Shown: positions 26,268 to 34,685, counted from the first letter of the stretch. The stretch is DNA of 64,000 bases from an uncultured Eubacteriales bacterium (GCA_902492005.1 CABUJV010000008.1:1-64000); one strand, 5' to 3'. The notes: generated from the letters alone by a model not told the origin. A program made the numbers and translations.

Positions 26268-27607
26268 GCTTTCCCCTCCTTTGCTTTTTGCTTGGCCGCC
26301 AGACCGCGGATCTCAAACTTGGCCATCCGGAAGGACTGCACCAGGTGGATGCGGGCGGGGCAGATGTAGTTGCAAGAGCCGCACTCCATGCAGTCCATGA
26401 TGTTGTAGCCCTCCAGCTCATGCCAGGCGCGCTTTTCGGCGTACATGTGCATGTAGAGGGGCATCAGGTGCATGGGGCAGGCGTTGACGCAGCGGCCGCA
26501 GCGCAGGCAGGTCTGCTCGGTATCCTGGACGGCGGCCTCGGCGTCGGTGAGGGCCAGGATGCAGTTGGTGCCCTTGAACATGGGGGCCGTCAGGTCATAC
26601 TGGGGGTTGCCCATCATGGGGCCGCCCATCAGCAGACGCTGGGGCTGGGTCTTGAAGCCGCCGGCCATCTTGATCAGGTGCTCAACAGGGGTGCCGATGG
26701 GAGCGTTGACGTTCATGGGCCGCTCGATGGCGCCGCCGGTGATGGTGACGTTGCGGTGGGTCAGGGGCTTGCCCTCGGTGACCGCATCGTAGATGGCGGC
26801 GGCGGTGGCCACGTTGAACACGGTGCAGCCCACGTCGGCGGGCAGTCCTCCGGGAGGAACCTCGCGGCCGGTGACCCGCTGGATGAGCTGCTTCTCAGCA
26901 CCCTGGGGGTACCGGGTCTTCAGCGTCTCCACATGGATGGAGGTATCTCCGCTGGGCAGCAGGCTCTTAAGATGCTCCACGGCGTCCAGCTTATTGCCCT
27001 CAATGCCGATGGTGGCCTCTTTCAGGCCCAGCGCTTTCATGATAAAGCGCGCGCCTCCGATGACCGCCTCGCCCCGCTCCAGCATGAGCCGGTGGTCGGC
27101 GGTGATGTAGGGCTCGCACTCGGCGCCATTGAGGATGATGGTGTCCGCCTTGCCGACGGCACCGCTGAGCTTGACGTGGGTGGGGAATCCCGCGCCGCCC
27201 ATACCCGTGATACCGGCCTCCTTGACAATGTCGATGATTTCCTGACTGGTCAGGGCATCCACATTGTCCCGGTGGACGATAGAGGGGTGCGGAGTATCTT
27301 TGAAATCGTTTTCGATCACCACGGACATCATCACGTCTCCGCCGGGATGGGGCCGGGGCTCGACGGCCACGACCTTACCGGAGACGCTGGCGTGGATCGG
27401 CGCGCCGAGACCGGCGATCTCGCCGATCTTCTGTCCCACGGTGACCTCGTCCCCCACGGCTACAATGGGCTTGCAGGGTGCGCCCACATGCATCGACATG
27501 GGGATTACCACCTGTGCAGGAGCTTCCTCCAGCGGTATCACTGGTTTGCGCTCCGTGGCCTCCTTGTGTTCGGCGGGGTGGACGCCGCCATAAAACTTAT
27601 GGTTCAT
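26264..27607 (-). CDS. rnfC: Rnf complex subunit C (NADH/FMN and Fe-S)
   Basis: 447 residues. A barrel-sandwich N-terminal part is followed by the flavin/NAD fold with GMGGAGFPTHVKL (about 136-148) and two 4Fe-4S motifs, CLRCGRCVNACP and CMECGSCNYICP, near the C-terminus. RnfC passes electrons to NAD+. ATG 27607 was chosen because AGGTGAT precedes it and family members begin at this point; the longer frame upstream is leader sequence. First gene of the operon. Confidence 0.96.
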   Translation of the reverse strand: MNHKFYGGVHPAEHKEATERKPVIPLEEAPAQVVIPMSMHVGAPCKPIVAVGDEVTVGQKIGEIAGLGAPIHASVSGKVVAVEPRPHPGGDVMMSVVIENDFKDTPHPSIVHRDNVDALTSQEIIDIVKEAGITGMGGAGFPTHVKLSGAVGKADTIILNGAECEPYITADHRLMLERGEAVIGGARFIMKALGLKEATIGIEGNKLDAVEHLKSLLPSGDTSIHVETLKTRYPQGAEKQLIQRVTGREVPPGGLPADVGCTVFNVATAAAIYDAVTEGKPLTHRNVTITGGAIERPMNVNAPIGTPVEHLIKMAGGFKTQPQRLLMGGPMMGNPQYDLTAPMFKGTNCILALTDAEAAVQDTEQTCLRCGRCVNACPMHLMPLYMHMYAEKRAWHELEGYNIMDCMECGSCNYICPARIHLVQSFRMAKFEIRGLAAKQKAKEGKA

Positions 27608-27662
27608 AGCATCACCTCTGTCATTACTTCTCAGCTCTACGCTTTTCCCCACGATTCGCTCA

Positions 27663-27709
27663 GAAGCCTCATGCGCCGTCTGGACGCCGCCCTGACGCAT
27701 GAGGCCTTC
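27663..27709 (-). promoter_or_regulatory. long hairpin in the rnf 5' leader
   Basis: GAAGCCTCATGCG (27663-27675) pairs with CGCATGAGGCCTTC (27696-27709), a stem of about 13 bp enclosing a GC-rich 20-base loop that can fold further. It sits in the leader between the rnf promoter and rnfC. No T-run follows on the transcript side. Confidence 0.5.
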
Positions 27710-27720
27710 GAATCTCTATT

Positions 27721-27749
27721 ATAATAGCCCGTAATACGAAAAAAGTCCA
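27721..27749 (-). promoter_or_regulatory. promoter of the rnfCDGEAB operon
   Basis: On the minus strand TGGACT (27749-27744), a 17-bp spacer, and TATTAT (27726-27721). The leader to rnfC is about 105 bases. Confidence 0.55.
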
Positions 27750-27886
27750 GTGTTTCCACGCAAAAAACTGCACCGATTCTAACAATATATTTTCCAGACC
27801 CGGCGCCCGCCGCCTTTCCGCGACCATTTGTTTTTTGGACAACCAATCAAAATATTTCTCCGCTCCTTCCCGGCTTCTTGACGAAA
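27750..27886. other. non-coding stretch between the rnf and ilv promoters
   Basis: No gene seen. It separates the divergent rnf and ilv transcription units and is noticeably richer in A and T than the surrounding coding sequence. Confidence 0.5.
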
Positions 27887-27888
27887 AC

Positions 27889-27917
27889 GGAGAAACGGCA
27901 AAATTGCCGTTTTCTCC
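27889..27917. promoter_or_regulatory. inverted repeat next to the ilv promoter
   Basis: GGAGAAACGGCAA and its near-complement TTGCCGTTTTCTCC (one extra base) abut the -35 box at 27920. AACGGCAA also recurs at about 27968. Possible operator; the regulator is unknown. Confidence 0.45.
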
Positions 27918-27919
27918 AA

Positions 27920-27948
27920 TTGACAAACGAACTCTTCGGCTGTATGAT
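27920..27948 (+). promoter_or_regulatory. consensus sigma-A promoter of the ilv operon
   Basis: TTGACA at 27920-27925, 17-bp spacer, TATGAT at 27943-27948. Transcription should start near 27956. Confidence 0.85.
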
Positions 27949-27969
27949 TGCAATTAATAACATTCAAAA

Positions 27970-28198
27970 ACGGCAATGACCGGGTAAGTAGTCTGGTTCC
28001 GCAAGCACAGAGAGGAAGCGGTCGCTGCGAGCTTTCGTGAGGCTCCAGACAAAAGTCGCCCGGGAGCCGCTGCGCGGAACAGAGTAGGCGCAGACGGATT
28101 CCCTCCGTTATCGGGATAACGAGTGCGCGGCCCGCCGCCGCGAATTTAGGTGGTACCACGGAGTGAGACTTCGTCCTATGGGGGACGAGGTCTTTTTG
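27970..28198 (+). promoter_or_regulatory. T-box leader of the ilv operon
   Basis: The leader has the parts of a T-box riboswitch. Stem I has the AGTAG internal-loop element near 27988 and the AGAGAGG element near 28010. The T-box sequence TTAGGTGGTACCACGG is at 28145-28160, followed by a terminator hairpin. TCTGG (27992-27996) pairs with CCAGA (28045-28049). The triplet GTC (28055-28057) sits where the specifier is expected, which would mean sensing tRNA-Val; I am only moderately sure of the triplet. Uncharged tRNA would favour read-through into ilvB. Confidence 0.9.
28164..28198 (+). terminator. T-box-controlled terminator
   Basis: AGACTTCGTCC / GGACGAGGTCT stem with a TATGG loop, then TTTTTGC. 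It lies directly after the T-box sequence with which its left arm competes. Confidence 0.85.
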
Positions 28199-28252
28199 CT
28201 TTTTTCCCCTGAGCCGCCCGGACCAAATCAAGCAATCAAGGAGGAATGCTGC

Positions 28253-29866
28253 ATGATCAGCGGAGCCCAGGCACTGATGGAAAGTCTGAAACGGGAGCAT
28301 GTGGACCACATATTCGGCTATGCGGGAGCCACCATCTGCCCTGCGGTGGACGCCCTGGCCCACACGGACATCGCCTATACCCTGGTCCGCACGGAGCAGA
28401 ACGCCGGCCACATGGCCTCCGGCTACGCCCGCATGACGGGCAAGCCCGGCGTTTGTATGGTCACCTCCGGGCCGGGCGCCACCAACCTCATCACCGGCAT
28501 CGCCACCGCCTATATGGACTCCATCCCCCTGGTGGCCATCACCGGCCAGGTGCAGAGCTATCTGCTGGGCCGGGACATCTTTCAGGAGGTGGACATCACC
28601 GGCGCCGTGGCCCCCTTTATCAAGCACAGCTATCTGGTCAAGGACGCCAACGACATCCCCCGAATGGTAAAGGAGGCCTTCCACATCGCCTCCACCGGCC
28701 GGCAGGGGCCCGTCCTCATCGACATCCCCGTGGATATCCAGGAGCAGATGATCGAGCCCAAATACCCCGATTCGGTGGACATCCGGGGCTATAAGCCCAG
28801 CGTCAAGGGCAACGAGCTGCAGATCAAAAAGGTGTCCCAGGCCATCTCCGCCTCCCACCGCCCCCTCTTGTGCGTGGGCGGCGGCCTGTTCAGCGCGGGG
28901 GCCCAGGAGGAGCTGCTGGCCCTGTGCGAGGGCGCCGGCATCCCGGTGGTCACCACCATGATGGGTCTGGGGCTGCTGCCCTCCGGCCACCCCATGAATC
29001 TGGGGATGATCGGCGCCTTCGGCACCTCCACCGCCAACCGGGCCCTCAACACCACCGACCTGCTCATCATCGCCGGGGCCCGGGCGGCCGACCGGGCCGT
29101 CACCGCCCCCAAGGAGGTGGCCCGGCGCACCAAAACCGTCCATCTGGACGTGGACCCGGCAGAGATCGGCAAAAACCTCTCCCCCACCGTCCCGGTGGTG
29201 GGCGACGTGAAGGTCATTCTGGGGCAGCTTCTCTCCCATGCCCCCAAGGCAGACAGCGGCGACTGGCTGGCTGAGCTGCACGCCTTCCGGGCCAGCGAGG
29301 CCGCCCCCTTCCCCTCTCCCGCCGCCGGGAGCGTCACTCCCGCCTGGCTCATGCGCACCCTGGGCGACCGCCTGGACGACGACGCCTGCGTCTGCGTGGA
29401 CGTAGGGCAGAACCAGATCTGGGCCGCCAAGCACCTGCCCATGAAACACGGGCGCTTCCTCACCACCGGCGGCCTGGGCACTATGGGCTACTCTCTGCCC
29501 GCCGCCCTGGGCGTCAAGACCGCCGCGCCCCGGCAGCAGACCGTGGTGGTCTGCGGCGACGGCAGCTTCCAGATGTTCGAAAACGAGCTGGCCACCCTGA
29601 ACGCCATGGGCGCCGACGTGAAGCTCGTCATGGTACATAACGGGGTGCTGGGCCTGGTCCACCAGATCCAGCGCCGGAGCTACAGCGGCCCCTTCGGGGT
29701 CCGCCTGGACGGCTCCCCGGACTTCGAGGCCCTGGCCGCCGCCTACGGCGTGCCCAGCCGCCGCATCTCCAACGACGCTCAGGTGGCCGAGGCCATCGAC
29801 GCCATGCTGACCAGCCAGGGGCCCTATCTGCTCATCTGCGACGTGGACCCCATGGCCACGACTTGA
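28253..29866 (+). CDS. ilvB: acetolactate synthase large subunit, copy 1
   Basis: 537 residues, thiamine-diphosphate enzyme. The catalytic Glu (about 48) is in TEQNAGHMASGYARM, the SGPGATNLITGIATAYMDS motif follows, and the ThDP/Mg motif starts at GDGSFQMFENELATL (about 434). It joins two pyruvates, or pyruvate and 2-oxobutyrate. The usual NN of the ThDP motif reads HNG here (MVHNGVLGLVHQIQ), and the protein is shorter than copy 2, so the two enzymes probably differ in substrate or regulation. ATG 28253 follows GGAGG by 8 bp. Confidence 0.93.
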   Translation: MISGAQALMESLKREHVDHIFGYAGATICPAVDALAHTDIAYTLVRTEQNAGHMASGYARMTGKPGVCMVTSGPGATNLITGIATAYMDSIPLVAITGQVQSYLLGRDIFQEVDITGAVAPFIKHSYLVKDANDIPRMVKEAFHIASTGRQGPVLIDIPVDIQEQMIEPKYPDSVDIRGYKPSVKGNELQIKKVSQAISASHRPLLCVGGGLFSAGAQEELLALCEGAGIPVVTTMMGLGLLPSGHPMNLGMIGAFGTSTANRALNTTDLLIIAGARAADRAVTAPKEVARRTKTVHLDVDPAEIGKNLSPTVPVVGDVKVILGQLLSHAPKADSGDWLAELHAFRASEAAPFPSPAAGSVTPAWLMRTLGDRLDDDACVCVDVGQNQIWAAKHLPMKHGRFLTTGGLGTMGYSLPAALGVKTAAPRQQTVVVCGDGSFQMFENELATLNAMGADVKLVMVHNGVLGLVHQIQRRSYSGPFGVRLDGSPDFEALAAAYGVPSRRISNDAQVAEAIDAMLTSQGPYLLICDVDPMATT

Positions 29867-29882
29867 GGAAGGAGGACGCGGC

Positions 29883-30368
29883 ATGACACAGACCATTTCC
29901 GTGCTGGTGGAGAACCGGGCCGGCGTCTTGAACCGGATCACCGGCCTGTTCGCCCGGCGGGCCTTCAACATCGAAAGCCTGGCCGTGGGCGTCACCGACG
30001 ACAAGAACATATCCCGCATCACCATCATCGTGGACAGCGGCAACAACGTGGTGGAGCAGGTGGAAAAGCAGCTCAACAAACTGGTGGACGTCATCAAGGT
30101 CCGCACCCTGGACGAAAAGAGCCTCATCGGCCGGGAGCTGATTATTATTAAGGTATCCACCACCACCAAAACCCGTCAGGACGTCTCCAACCTGTGCCAG
30201 ATCATGGGGGCCAAGATCGCCGACATCACCAGCGCCACCATGACCCTGGAGCTGTCCGACACCCCGGAGCGGGTGGATCTGTTCGAAAGCCTGCTGCGGC
30301 CCTTCTCCATTCTGGAGGTGGCCCGTACCGGCGTCATCGCCGTGCAGAAGGGCAGCGGGAAAATTTAA
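29883..30368 (+). CDS. ilvH: acetolactate synthase small (regulatory) subunit, copy 1
   Basis: 161 residues: an N-terminal ACT domain (ISVLVENRAGVLNRITGLFARR, split here as ISVLVENRAGVLNR and ITGLFARR) and the typical C-terminal half (ELIIIKVSTTTK...). It would bind valine for feedback control of the adjacent large subunit. It lies 16 bp after ilvB copy 1. Confidence 0.93.
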   Translation: MTQTISVLVENRAGVLNRITGLFARRAFNIESLAVGVTDDKNISRITIIVDSGNNVVEQVEKQLNKLVDVIKVRTLDEKSLIGRELIIIKVSTTTKTRQDVSNLCQIMGAKIADITSATMTLELSDTPERVDLFESLLRPFSILEVARTGVIAVQKGSGKI

Positions 30369-30404
30369 CGGCAGCGTTTAAGCGCAATGCAGATTTGGAA
30401 ATTG

Positions 30405-30450
30405 CCGGGCCGGGGCCGCCCCCGGTCCGGAACGCAGCCCGGTACGGGCC
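30405..30450 (+). other. GC-rich hairpins between the two acetolactate synthase pairs
   Basis: Two hairpins lie in the 194-bp gap: CCGGGCCGGGG / CCCCGGTCCGG (30405-30430) and GCCCG / CGGGC after it. No T-run follows, so they are not clear terminators; they may affect mRNA stability or the ratio of the two pairs. Confidence 0.4.
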
Positions 30451-30562
30451 CGGCGCAGGCGGGCCGTGCGGGGAAAGAGGCCGCGGCGCAGGGAGCGGGC
30501 CTTCACGCCGGTGTGGGGGCGAGGGACATGACGTTTGCGGCGACGACGCAGGAGGAAGAGAA

Positions 30563-32269
30563 GTGAAACTACGAGCCACACAAGCCATCTTAGAGTGCCT
30601 GCTGGAGCAGGGGGTGGACACCGTCTTCGGCTATCCCGGCGGCACCATCCTCAACATCTACGACGAGCTTTACCGCTATCAGGATAAGATCCGACATATC
30701 CTCACCGCCCACGAGCAGGGGGCCTCTCACGCAGCCGACGGCTATGCCCGGGCCACCGGCAAGGTGGGGGTGTGCTTCGCCACCTCGGGCCCCGGGGCCA
30801 CCAACCTGACCACTGGCATCGCCACCGCCCATATGGACTCCTCCCCCGTGGTGTTCCTCACCTGCAACGTGGGGGAGAGCACTCTGGGCAAGGACGCCTT
30901 CCAAGAGGTGGACATCACCGGCATCGCCATGCCCATCACCAAGGCCACCTATCTGGTCCGGGACCCCAACGAGATCCCCGACGTCATCCGTGAGGCCTTC
31001 GCCGTGGCGGCCATGGGCCGGCCCGGGCCGGTGCTCATCGACCTGCTGAAAAACGTCACCTCCCTGGACACGATGATCGACTATGAGTATCTGCCCAAGG
31101 AGGAGCACCAGTTCCACGGCCGTCTGGCCGAGTTGCGAAAGCGGGTGGGCTGGGACCTGAACACCCCCGCCCCCAACCAGGAGGACGTGGAGAAACTGGT
31201 GGACCTGATCGCCCGCTCGGAGCGCCCCATGCTCATCTGCGGCGGCGGCGTGGTCCGCAGCCGGGCCGATCAGGAATTCGCCGCCCTGGCCCAGCGACTG
31301 GACGCCCCGGTGGCCATCACCGTCATGGGCGGCGGCGGCTTCCCCGGCGGGCACGCCCTCACCACCGGGATGCTGGGAATGCACGGCTCCCGCGCCTCCA
31401 ACATCGGGTGCGACAACTGCGACCTGCTCATCGCGGTGGGCTGCCGCTTCTCCGACCGGGTGGCCACCGACCCCAAGGATTTCGCCAAGCAGGCCAAGAT
31501 CGTCCACATCGACATCGACCGGGCGGAGATCGACAAAAACGTGCGTACCGACCACCACATCATCGGAGATGCCAAGCAGGTGCTGCGGATGGTTAACGAG
31601 CGCATCCCCCAGTACGACCACTCCGCCTGGAAGCAGTTTGTCTTCTCTCACCGCCCCGGTCCGCAGGCCGATGACGGCCAGCTCACGCCCCGTCAGATCA
31701 TCCAGACCATCCGGCGCATGGCCCCCGGCGACTCCATCGTGTGTACCGACGTGGGCCAGCATCAGATGTGGTCCATCCAGCACTTCCACTTCGACTACCC
31801 CGGCCAGCTCATCACCTCCGGCGGCTTCGGCACCATGGGCTTCGGCCTCGGCGCCGCCATCGGCGCCAAGATGGGCCACCCCGAGAAAACGGTGCTGCTC
31901 ATGACCGGCGACGGCTGCTTCCGCATGAACGGCCAGGAGCTGGCCACCGTCTCCCACTACGACATCCCCGTCATCGTGGTGATCTTTAACAACCACACCC
32001 TGGGTATGGTCCACCAGTGGCAGAACCTGCTCTATGAGGGCCGCTTCTCCCAGACTGACCTGAATTTTGCCCCCGACTTCATCAAGCTGGCCGACGCCTA
32101 CGGCATTCGGGGCCGCCGGGTCGCCACCCCCGCGGAGATGTCCGACGCCCTCCGGGAGGCCCTGGACGGCGGCCGCGCCTACGTCATCGAGTGCGTCATC
32201 GACACCGATGAGACGGTGCGCCCCATGGTCTCGGCAGGCAAGCCCATCACCGAATTTCTGTTGGAGTAA
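30563..32269 (+). CDS. ilvB: acetolactate synthase large subunit, copy 2
   Basis: 568 residues with all standard features of biosynthetic acetolactate synthase: GYPGGTILNIYDEL at the start, catalytic Glu (about 51) in HEQGASHAADGYARA, and the ThDP motif GDGCFRMNGQELAT...FNNHTLGMVHQWQ. The start is GTG 30563, preceded by AGGAGGAAGA. This copy looks canonical, whereas copy 1 has a changed ThDP motif. Same operon as copy 1. Confidence 0.95.
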   Translation: MKLRATQAILECLLEQGVDTVFGYPGGTILNIYDELYRYQDKIRHILTAHEQGASHAADGYARATGKVGVCFATSGPGATNLTTGIATAHMDSSPVVFLTCNVGESTLGKDAFQEVDITGIAMPITKATYLVRDPNEIPDVIREAFAVAAMGRPGPVLIDLLKNVTSLDTMIDYEYLPKEEHQFHGRLAELRKRVGWDLNTPAPNQEDVEKLVDLIARSERPMLICGGGVVRSRADQEFAALAQRLDAPVAITVMGGGGFPGGHALTTGMLGMHGSRASNIGCDNCDLLIAVGCRFSDRVATDPKDFAKQAKIVHIDIDRAEIDKNVRTDHHIIGDAKQVLRMVNERIPQYDHSAWKQFVFSHRPGPQADDGQLTPRQIIQTIRRMAPGDSIVCTDVGQHQMWSIQHFHFDYPGQLITSGGFGTMGFGLGAAIGAKMGHPEKTVLLMTGDGCFRMNGQELATVSHYDIPVIVVIFNNHTLGMVHQWQNLLYEGRFSQTDLNFAPDFIKLADAYGIRGRRVATPAEMSDALREALDGGRAYVIECVIDTDETVRPMVSAGKPITEFLLE

Positions 32270-32283
32270 GGAGGGGACACGGT

Positions 32284-32832
32284 ATGGAACAGAAGGAATA
32301 CACCATTTCCATCCTGGTGGAGAACAGCCCCGGCGTCCTGAGTCAGGTCTCGCGCCTCTTTTCCCGCAAGGGCTATAACATCGACTCCATCGCCTCCGGC
32401 ACCACCGAGGACCCCCAGGTCACCCGCATCACCATCGTCATGCAGGGCGACGAGGTCATCATCGGGCAGATCACCGCCCAGCTGCGCAAGCTGCTGTGCG
32501 TCATCTCGGTCAAGCTGCTCTCCCCGGAGAGCGCCGTCCAGCGGGAGCTGGTGCTGGTCAAGGTCAGGGCCGAGACCAAGGATAAGCGCGACGAGATCAT
32601 CCAGGTAGTCAACGTGTTCCGGGCCAGCATCGTGGACATCAGCCGCGAGACCCTCACCGTGGTCATATTGGGCAGCGAGAGTAAGGCCGGCGCCCTCATG
32701 GACCTGCTGGCCGACTTTGGCATCCTGGAGGTCGTCCGTACGGGTACGATCGCCATCGAACGCGGGCGTAACACCATATATGACAACAACAAAGAAAAAG
32801 GAGAGTTCAACTATGGCAAAAATGTATTATGA
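32284..32832 (+). CDS. ilvH: acetolactate synthase small (regulatory) subunit, copy 2
   Basis: 182 residues with an N-terminal ACT domain (VENSPGVLSQVSRLFSRKGY) and the C-terminal half beginning RELVLVKVRAE. It is about 20 residues longer than copy 1 at the C-terminus; that tail (YDNNKEKGEFNYGKN) overlaps the ilvC ribosome site and start by 20 bp, so the two genes are translationally linked. Confidence 0.93.
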   Translation: MEQKEYTISILVENSPGVLSQVSRLFSRKGYNIDSIASGTTEDPQVTRITIVMQGDEVIIGQITAQLRKLLCVISVKLLSPESAVQRELVLVKVRAETKDKRDEIIQVVNVFRASIVDISRETLTVVILGSESKAGALMDLLADFGILEVVRTGTIAIERGRNTIYDNNKEKGEFNYGKNVL

Positions 32833-33835
32833 GAAAGACTGCGAGCTCAGCTACCTCAACGGCAAGAAGATCGCTATTATTGGCTACGGCTCCCAGGGCC
32901 ATGCCCACGCCCTCAACTTGAAGGACTCCGGCTGCAACGTGTGCGTCGGCCTGCGGGAGGGCTCCAAGAACTGGGCCAACGCCGAGAAGGCCGGTCTCAC
33001 CGTCAAGACCGTGCCCGAGGCCGCCAAGTGGGCCGACATCGTCATGATGCTCATCAACGACGAGGTCCAGGCCGATGTCTATCGGAAGGACATCGCTCCC
33101 AACCTGGTGGAGGGCAACGCTCTGGCCTTTGCCCATGGCTTCAACATCCGCTACAAGCAGATCGTGCCTCCCGCCGGCGTGGACGTGTTTATGGCCGCCC
33201 CCAAGGGACCCGGCCACACCGTCCGCTCCACCTATGTCAACGGCAAGGGCGTGCCCTGCCTGGTGGCTGTGGAGCAGGACGCCACCGGCCACGCCTACCA
33301 GATCGCCTTGGCCTACATCGCCGGCATCGGTGGCGCCCGGGCCGGCGTGATGGAGACCACCTTCCACGACGAGACCGAGACCGACCTGTTCGGCGAGCAG
33401 ACCGTCCTGTGCGGCGGCGTGGTGGACCTGATGCAGTGCGGCTTCGAGGTGCTGGTGGAGGCCGGTTACGAGCCGGAGAACGCCTACTTCGAGTGCATCC
33501 ACGAGATGAAGCTCATCATCGACCTCATCAACAAGGGCGGCGTGGCGGCCATGAACTACTCCATCTCCGACACCGCTGAGTTCGGTGAGTACGTCTCCGG
33601 CCCCCGGGTCATCCCCCACGAGGAGACCAAGGCCCGGATGCGTGCCGTCCTCTCCGACATCCAGGACGGCACCTTCGCCGGCCGCTGGATCGCCGAAAAC
33701 AAGAGTTTCGGCCGCGCCTTCTTCAACTCCAAGCGGGACCAGCTCCCCAAGCACCAGATGGAGATCGTGGGCGAGGAGCTGCGCAAGAACATGATCTGGG
33801 GCGGCGACAAGGACCTGGATACCGCCTCCAACTAA
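32813..33835 (+). CDS. ilvC: ketol-acid reductoisomerase
   Basis: 340 residues, class I length. The NADP-binding Rossmann motif GYGSQGHAHALNL is at about 24-36; the catalytic metal-binding helices include ETDLFGEQTVLCGG (about 190-203) and the C-terminal knot domain has the FNSKRDQLPKHQ segment. It converts acetolactate to dihydroxy-isovalerate with NADPH. Start ATG 32813 has AAAGGAGA upstream, inside the ilvH coding end. Last gene of the T-box operon; ilvD is not in the window. Confidence 0.97.
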   Translation: MAKMYYEKDCELSYLNGKKIAIIGYGSQGHAHALNLKDSGCNVCVGLREGSKNWANAEKAGLTVKTVPEAAKWADIVMMLINDEVQADVYRKDIAPNLVEGNALAFAHGFNIRYKQIVPPAGVDVFMAAPKGPGHTVRSTYVNGKGVPCLVAVEQDATGHAYQIALAYIAGIGGARAGVMETTFHDETETDLFGEQTVLCGGVVDLMQCGFEVLVEAGYEPENAYFECIHEMKLIIDLINKGGVAAMNYSISDTAEFGEYVSGPRVIPHEETKARMRAVLSDIQDGTFAGRWIAENKSFGRAFFNSKRDQLPKHQMEIVGEELRKNMIWGGDKDLDTASN

Positions 33836-34199
33836 ATTATCGTCCACCAGGACCCGGGAACGCAATCAAGAGGGCCTGCCCCATGGGGCAGGCCCTCTTG
33901 ATTGCGTTCCGGCCGCATCTGCTGCGTTCTGGCTCCCGGCTGCAATAGCGGCTTGAACATGTATCAAATCTTAAAGGCCAAAATACAGGGGAAGAATTTT
34001 GGCCTCATCGAGTATTATGATGTCTGCGTTGGCCGCCGGGTGGACAGTATCAAGCTCTATTCCGGCGAGGGTCCTCTTAAGGGCGTTTTCCCTGTTAACC
34101 AGCCCGCTTCCCATCATCAAAACTGCTTTGTGGACACCGTTGTTTTGTCTTGCGGAAAGCCCGTACCTGGCCGTACAAACTTGGCGTATAAGTATACCC
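33836..34199. other. intergenic region holding a 54-bp palindrome
   Basis: Apart from the palindrome (33857-33910) and the start of the marR promoter, I see no gene with support. A frame of 94 codons (33959-34240) has no ribosome site, no recognised family and runs through the marR promoter. Base composition becomes lower in GC here than in the ilv operon. Confidence 0.5.
33857..33910 (+). terminator. 54-bp perfect palindrome, probable ilv operon terminator
   Basis: Two exact 26-base arms around a central AT. The inner part (AAGAGGGCCTGCCCC and complement) looks like a terminator, with CTTGATT on the downstream side, but there is no good T-run after the complete hairpin. The outer 11 bases (GGAACGCAATC) go beyond a normal terminator. 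A shared role in DNA structure or as a mobile-element scar is possible. Confidence 0.6.
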
Positions 34200-34228
34200 T
34201 TGACAGTGGTACGATATCGTACTATAAT
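34200..34228 (+). promoter_or_regulatory. full-consensus promoter of the marR-MATE operon
   Basis: TTGACA at 34200-34205, 17-bp spacer, TATAAT at 34223-34228, the exact sigma-A consensus. Strong promoters of this kind are usually repressed, which fits the operators described next. Confidence 0.9.
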
Positions 34229-34250
34229 CGGTTAGTATGATTTCGTACTA
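34209..34250 (+). promoter_or_regulatory. twin palindromic operators of the MarR regulator
   Basis: GTACGATATCGTAC (34209-34222) fills the spacer between -35 and -10. A second, near-identical site TAGTATGATTTCGTACTA (34233-34250) covers the predicted transcription start. Both share the half-site GTAYGA / TCGTAC. Binding of the repressor encoded next would block the polymerase; autorepression is inferred. Confidence 0.7.
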
Positions 34251-34262
34251 CGGAGGGTATTT

Positions 34263-34685
34263 ATGGAAAGCAGAAAGCGTTACAGCTATCTCACCAGTGA
34301 AATCGACGCGGCCTATCATGAGGCCGCGCGAAAGCTTGGCCTGTCGGACAGCGCCATGCGGATTTTATATACCATCTGCCTGAACGGTGACGATTGTCCT
34401 CTCAGCGATATTGTCAGCTTGTCCGGTATCAGCAAGCAGACCATCAATTCCGCTTTGCGGAAACTGGAAGACGCCGGTGTGGTGGAAACCGTGGGCAGAA
34501 AAAAGAAGCAGGTGCATCTGACCGCCGGAGGGAAACTCCTGGCACAAAACACCGCCCTGCGGGTGCTGAAGATTGAAGACGAGGTTTTCGCCTCCTGGTC
34601 CAACGCAGAGCTGGAACGCTACATCGCGCTGACAGAAAAATTTCTGTCTGACTTCCAGGAGAAAATCAAGGATCTGCAAGTATGA
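34263..34685 (+). CDS. MarR-family transcriptional regulator
   Basis: 140 residues with a winged-helix fold: LSDIVSLSGISKQTINSALRKLEDAGVV is the recognition region (read as LSDIVSLSGISKQT and INSALRKLEDAG), followed by the wing with GRKKKQVHLT. No cysteines suggest an oxidant sensor, so a small-molecule ligand is more likely. It overlaps the pump gene region directly downstream and is probably the repressor of both, through the twin operators. The start ATG 34263 follows GGAGGG. Confidence 0.9.
   Translation: MESRKRYSYLTSEIDAAYHEAARKLGLSDSAMRILYTICLNGDDCPLSDIVSLSGISKQTINSALRKLEDAGVVETVGRKKKQVHLTAGGKLLAQNTALRVLKIEDEVFASWSNAELERYIALTEKFLSDFQEKIKDLQV

Noticed and set aside
33959..34240. 94-codon frame between ilvC and marR
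   Set aside because: No ribosome site, no family, and it runs through the full-consensus marR promoter and both operators.
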